This document shows positions 63,073 to 64,000 of a DNA stretch of 64,000 bases, in pieces. Source of the stretch: Monosporascus cannonballus (lineage: Eukaryota; Ascomycota; Sordariomycetes; Xylariales); NCBI GenBank assembly GCA_004154925.1, contig QJNS01000078.1, positions 169,327 through 233,326 on the forward strand. The letters run 5' to 3'. Numbering within the stretch: position 1 is the stretch's first letter; each line of letters begins with the position of its first letter. Both the position numbers and the translations under genes were made by a program. The notes beneath the pieces are model-generated. The model was not told the origin of the DNA. It worked only from the letters and a program-made list of their open reading frames with translations, and ran no database searches.

Positions 63073-64000
63073 ATAAAGTCCATTTTTGCGGTTTATCCTT
63101 ATTAATAATTATATATATTTATATACCGTAATTTCGTTATGAATAAAATAATATTAACGTTAATAAATTATATAATTTATTAATTATTATATTATACATT
63201 TAGTGGTTTTATATTTAAGGTAATTTTTAATATTTTAATTAATCAAAAATTAAATAAGGTTTTTTTATAATTTGCGTAAAAAATAATAATTTCGTTTTTA
63301 TTATAAAAGTAATTATTGTATTTTATTTATTCGTCCGTTATTTTATTATTTTTCCAAATAATTTTAGAACGTAAATTTAAAAGTTTTTTCGATTAATTAT
63401 ATTATCCGCGAAAAAGGTATTATTTTAAATATTTAATAAAATTTTATTTTCGAATTATAACGTTAACGTTTTGGTACCGATTAAATATAATATAATTCGG
63501 TTAGTAACTTTATAATATATATCGTTAAGTTCTAAACTAAATCGAACAAATCGGAATACAGTAAAAAATATATCGGATTACGTATTAACTATTACGAAAA
63601 AAATAAAACCGATTTTTTTAATATTTATTAATAAAGCTTACATAAATTAAATTAAAATGTGGCAATAATTTAATCCCAGTTATAAAGATTTTTAAAAAGT
63701 TATTTATATTTTTTTTAAAAAAATATTAAGTTAATTAATTTATTTATAAAATTATATTAAATAATTTTTTTTTAAAATTAATTTTTAATTATTTTAATGC
63801 CGAAAAACTATTATAAATCTTTATTTTTTTATTAAAGTATATTATTTTTATATTTATTAAATTAATTAATTAATAAGGTTTTAATTATTTTTGCGATATA
63901 TTATAATAATATTGTAATTTAAAAAAGAAATACATTTTAATAAATAAAATAATAAAGTTCGAGAAAAACGGGGTTAAATCTTAATTTTAAAATATTCTAA

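Larger units (their letters stand above)
62638..64000 (-). mobile_element. Ty1/copia retrotransposon, 3' end, running off the window
   Basis: The 3' LTR (62638-62800 on the minus strand, starting TGTTAACTAGCAAAGG and ending TATCTGACA) is preceded by a purine-rich AAAGGGGTA. Further right, the minus strand encodes the end of a copia polyprotein. The 5' part lies beyond 64000. Heavily RIPped. Confidence 0.7.

Overview
The window looks like nuclear DNA from a filamentous ascomycete (Pezizomycotina) with a two-speed genome: about 57 kb of extremely AT-rich, transposon-filled DNA lies between two short GC-normal segments (about 1-2340 and 59170-62300). Evidence: spliced genes with short GT-AG introns, Ty3/gypsy chromovirus-type and Ty1/copia retroelements, Fot1/pogo-type DNA transposons, and the signature of repeat-induced point mutation (RIP): repeat copies differ almost only by C/T and G/A, and open reading frames are broken by TGG to TAG/TAA and CAG/CAA to TAG/TAA changes. 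The species cannot be named from this sequence alone.

GC-normal edges. At 186-666 a three-exon gene encodes a 75-residue cysteine-rich, probably membrane-associated protein; no six-frame ORF shows it. A degraded gene at 1399-2271 (+) and a nearly intact one at 59369-60189 (-) are diverged members of the same unrecognised family and sit on opposite flanks of the AT-rich block.

First nest (2340-23682). An 11.5 kb Ty3/gypsy element, E1 (4168-23021, 4-bp duplication TTAT), sits in unidentified AT-rich DNA and is itself split by a 7.3 kb chromodomain-bearing Ty3/gypsy element, E2 (12082-19390, two 422-bp LTRs, 5-bp duplication GATAA).

Second nest (23683-31292). Two copies of a pogo-like DNA transposon family (A1 minus, A2 plus) face each other. 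A1 carries a four-level nest: solo LTR A (duplication TTTAT), inside it solo LTR B (duplication CATCT), inside that a Fot1-like transposon (TA duplication).

Third nest (31971-55384). A third pogo copy (A4) is split by E3, a second, inverted copy of the E1 family (32966-52617). E3 is split by another Ty3/gypsy element, E4 (about 40643-48790), which holds a second solo LTR B (46054-46452, duplication GTAAT). A fourth pogo copy (A3) lies at 53354-55384.

Tail. 55387-59168 is extremely AT-rich and, unlike the RIPped retroelements, poor in CG dinucleotides. After the GC-normal segment come a copia-type solo LTR (62142-62304) and the 3' end of a minus-strand Ty1/copia element running off the window.

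No rRNA, tRNA, CRISPR or prokaryotic feature was found. Nearly all coding capacity is dead transposon sequence; the only apparently intact spliced gene is the one at the left edge.
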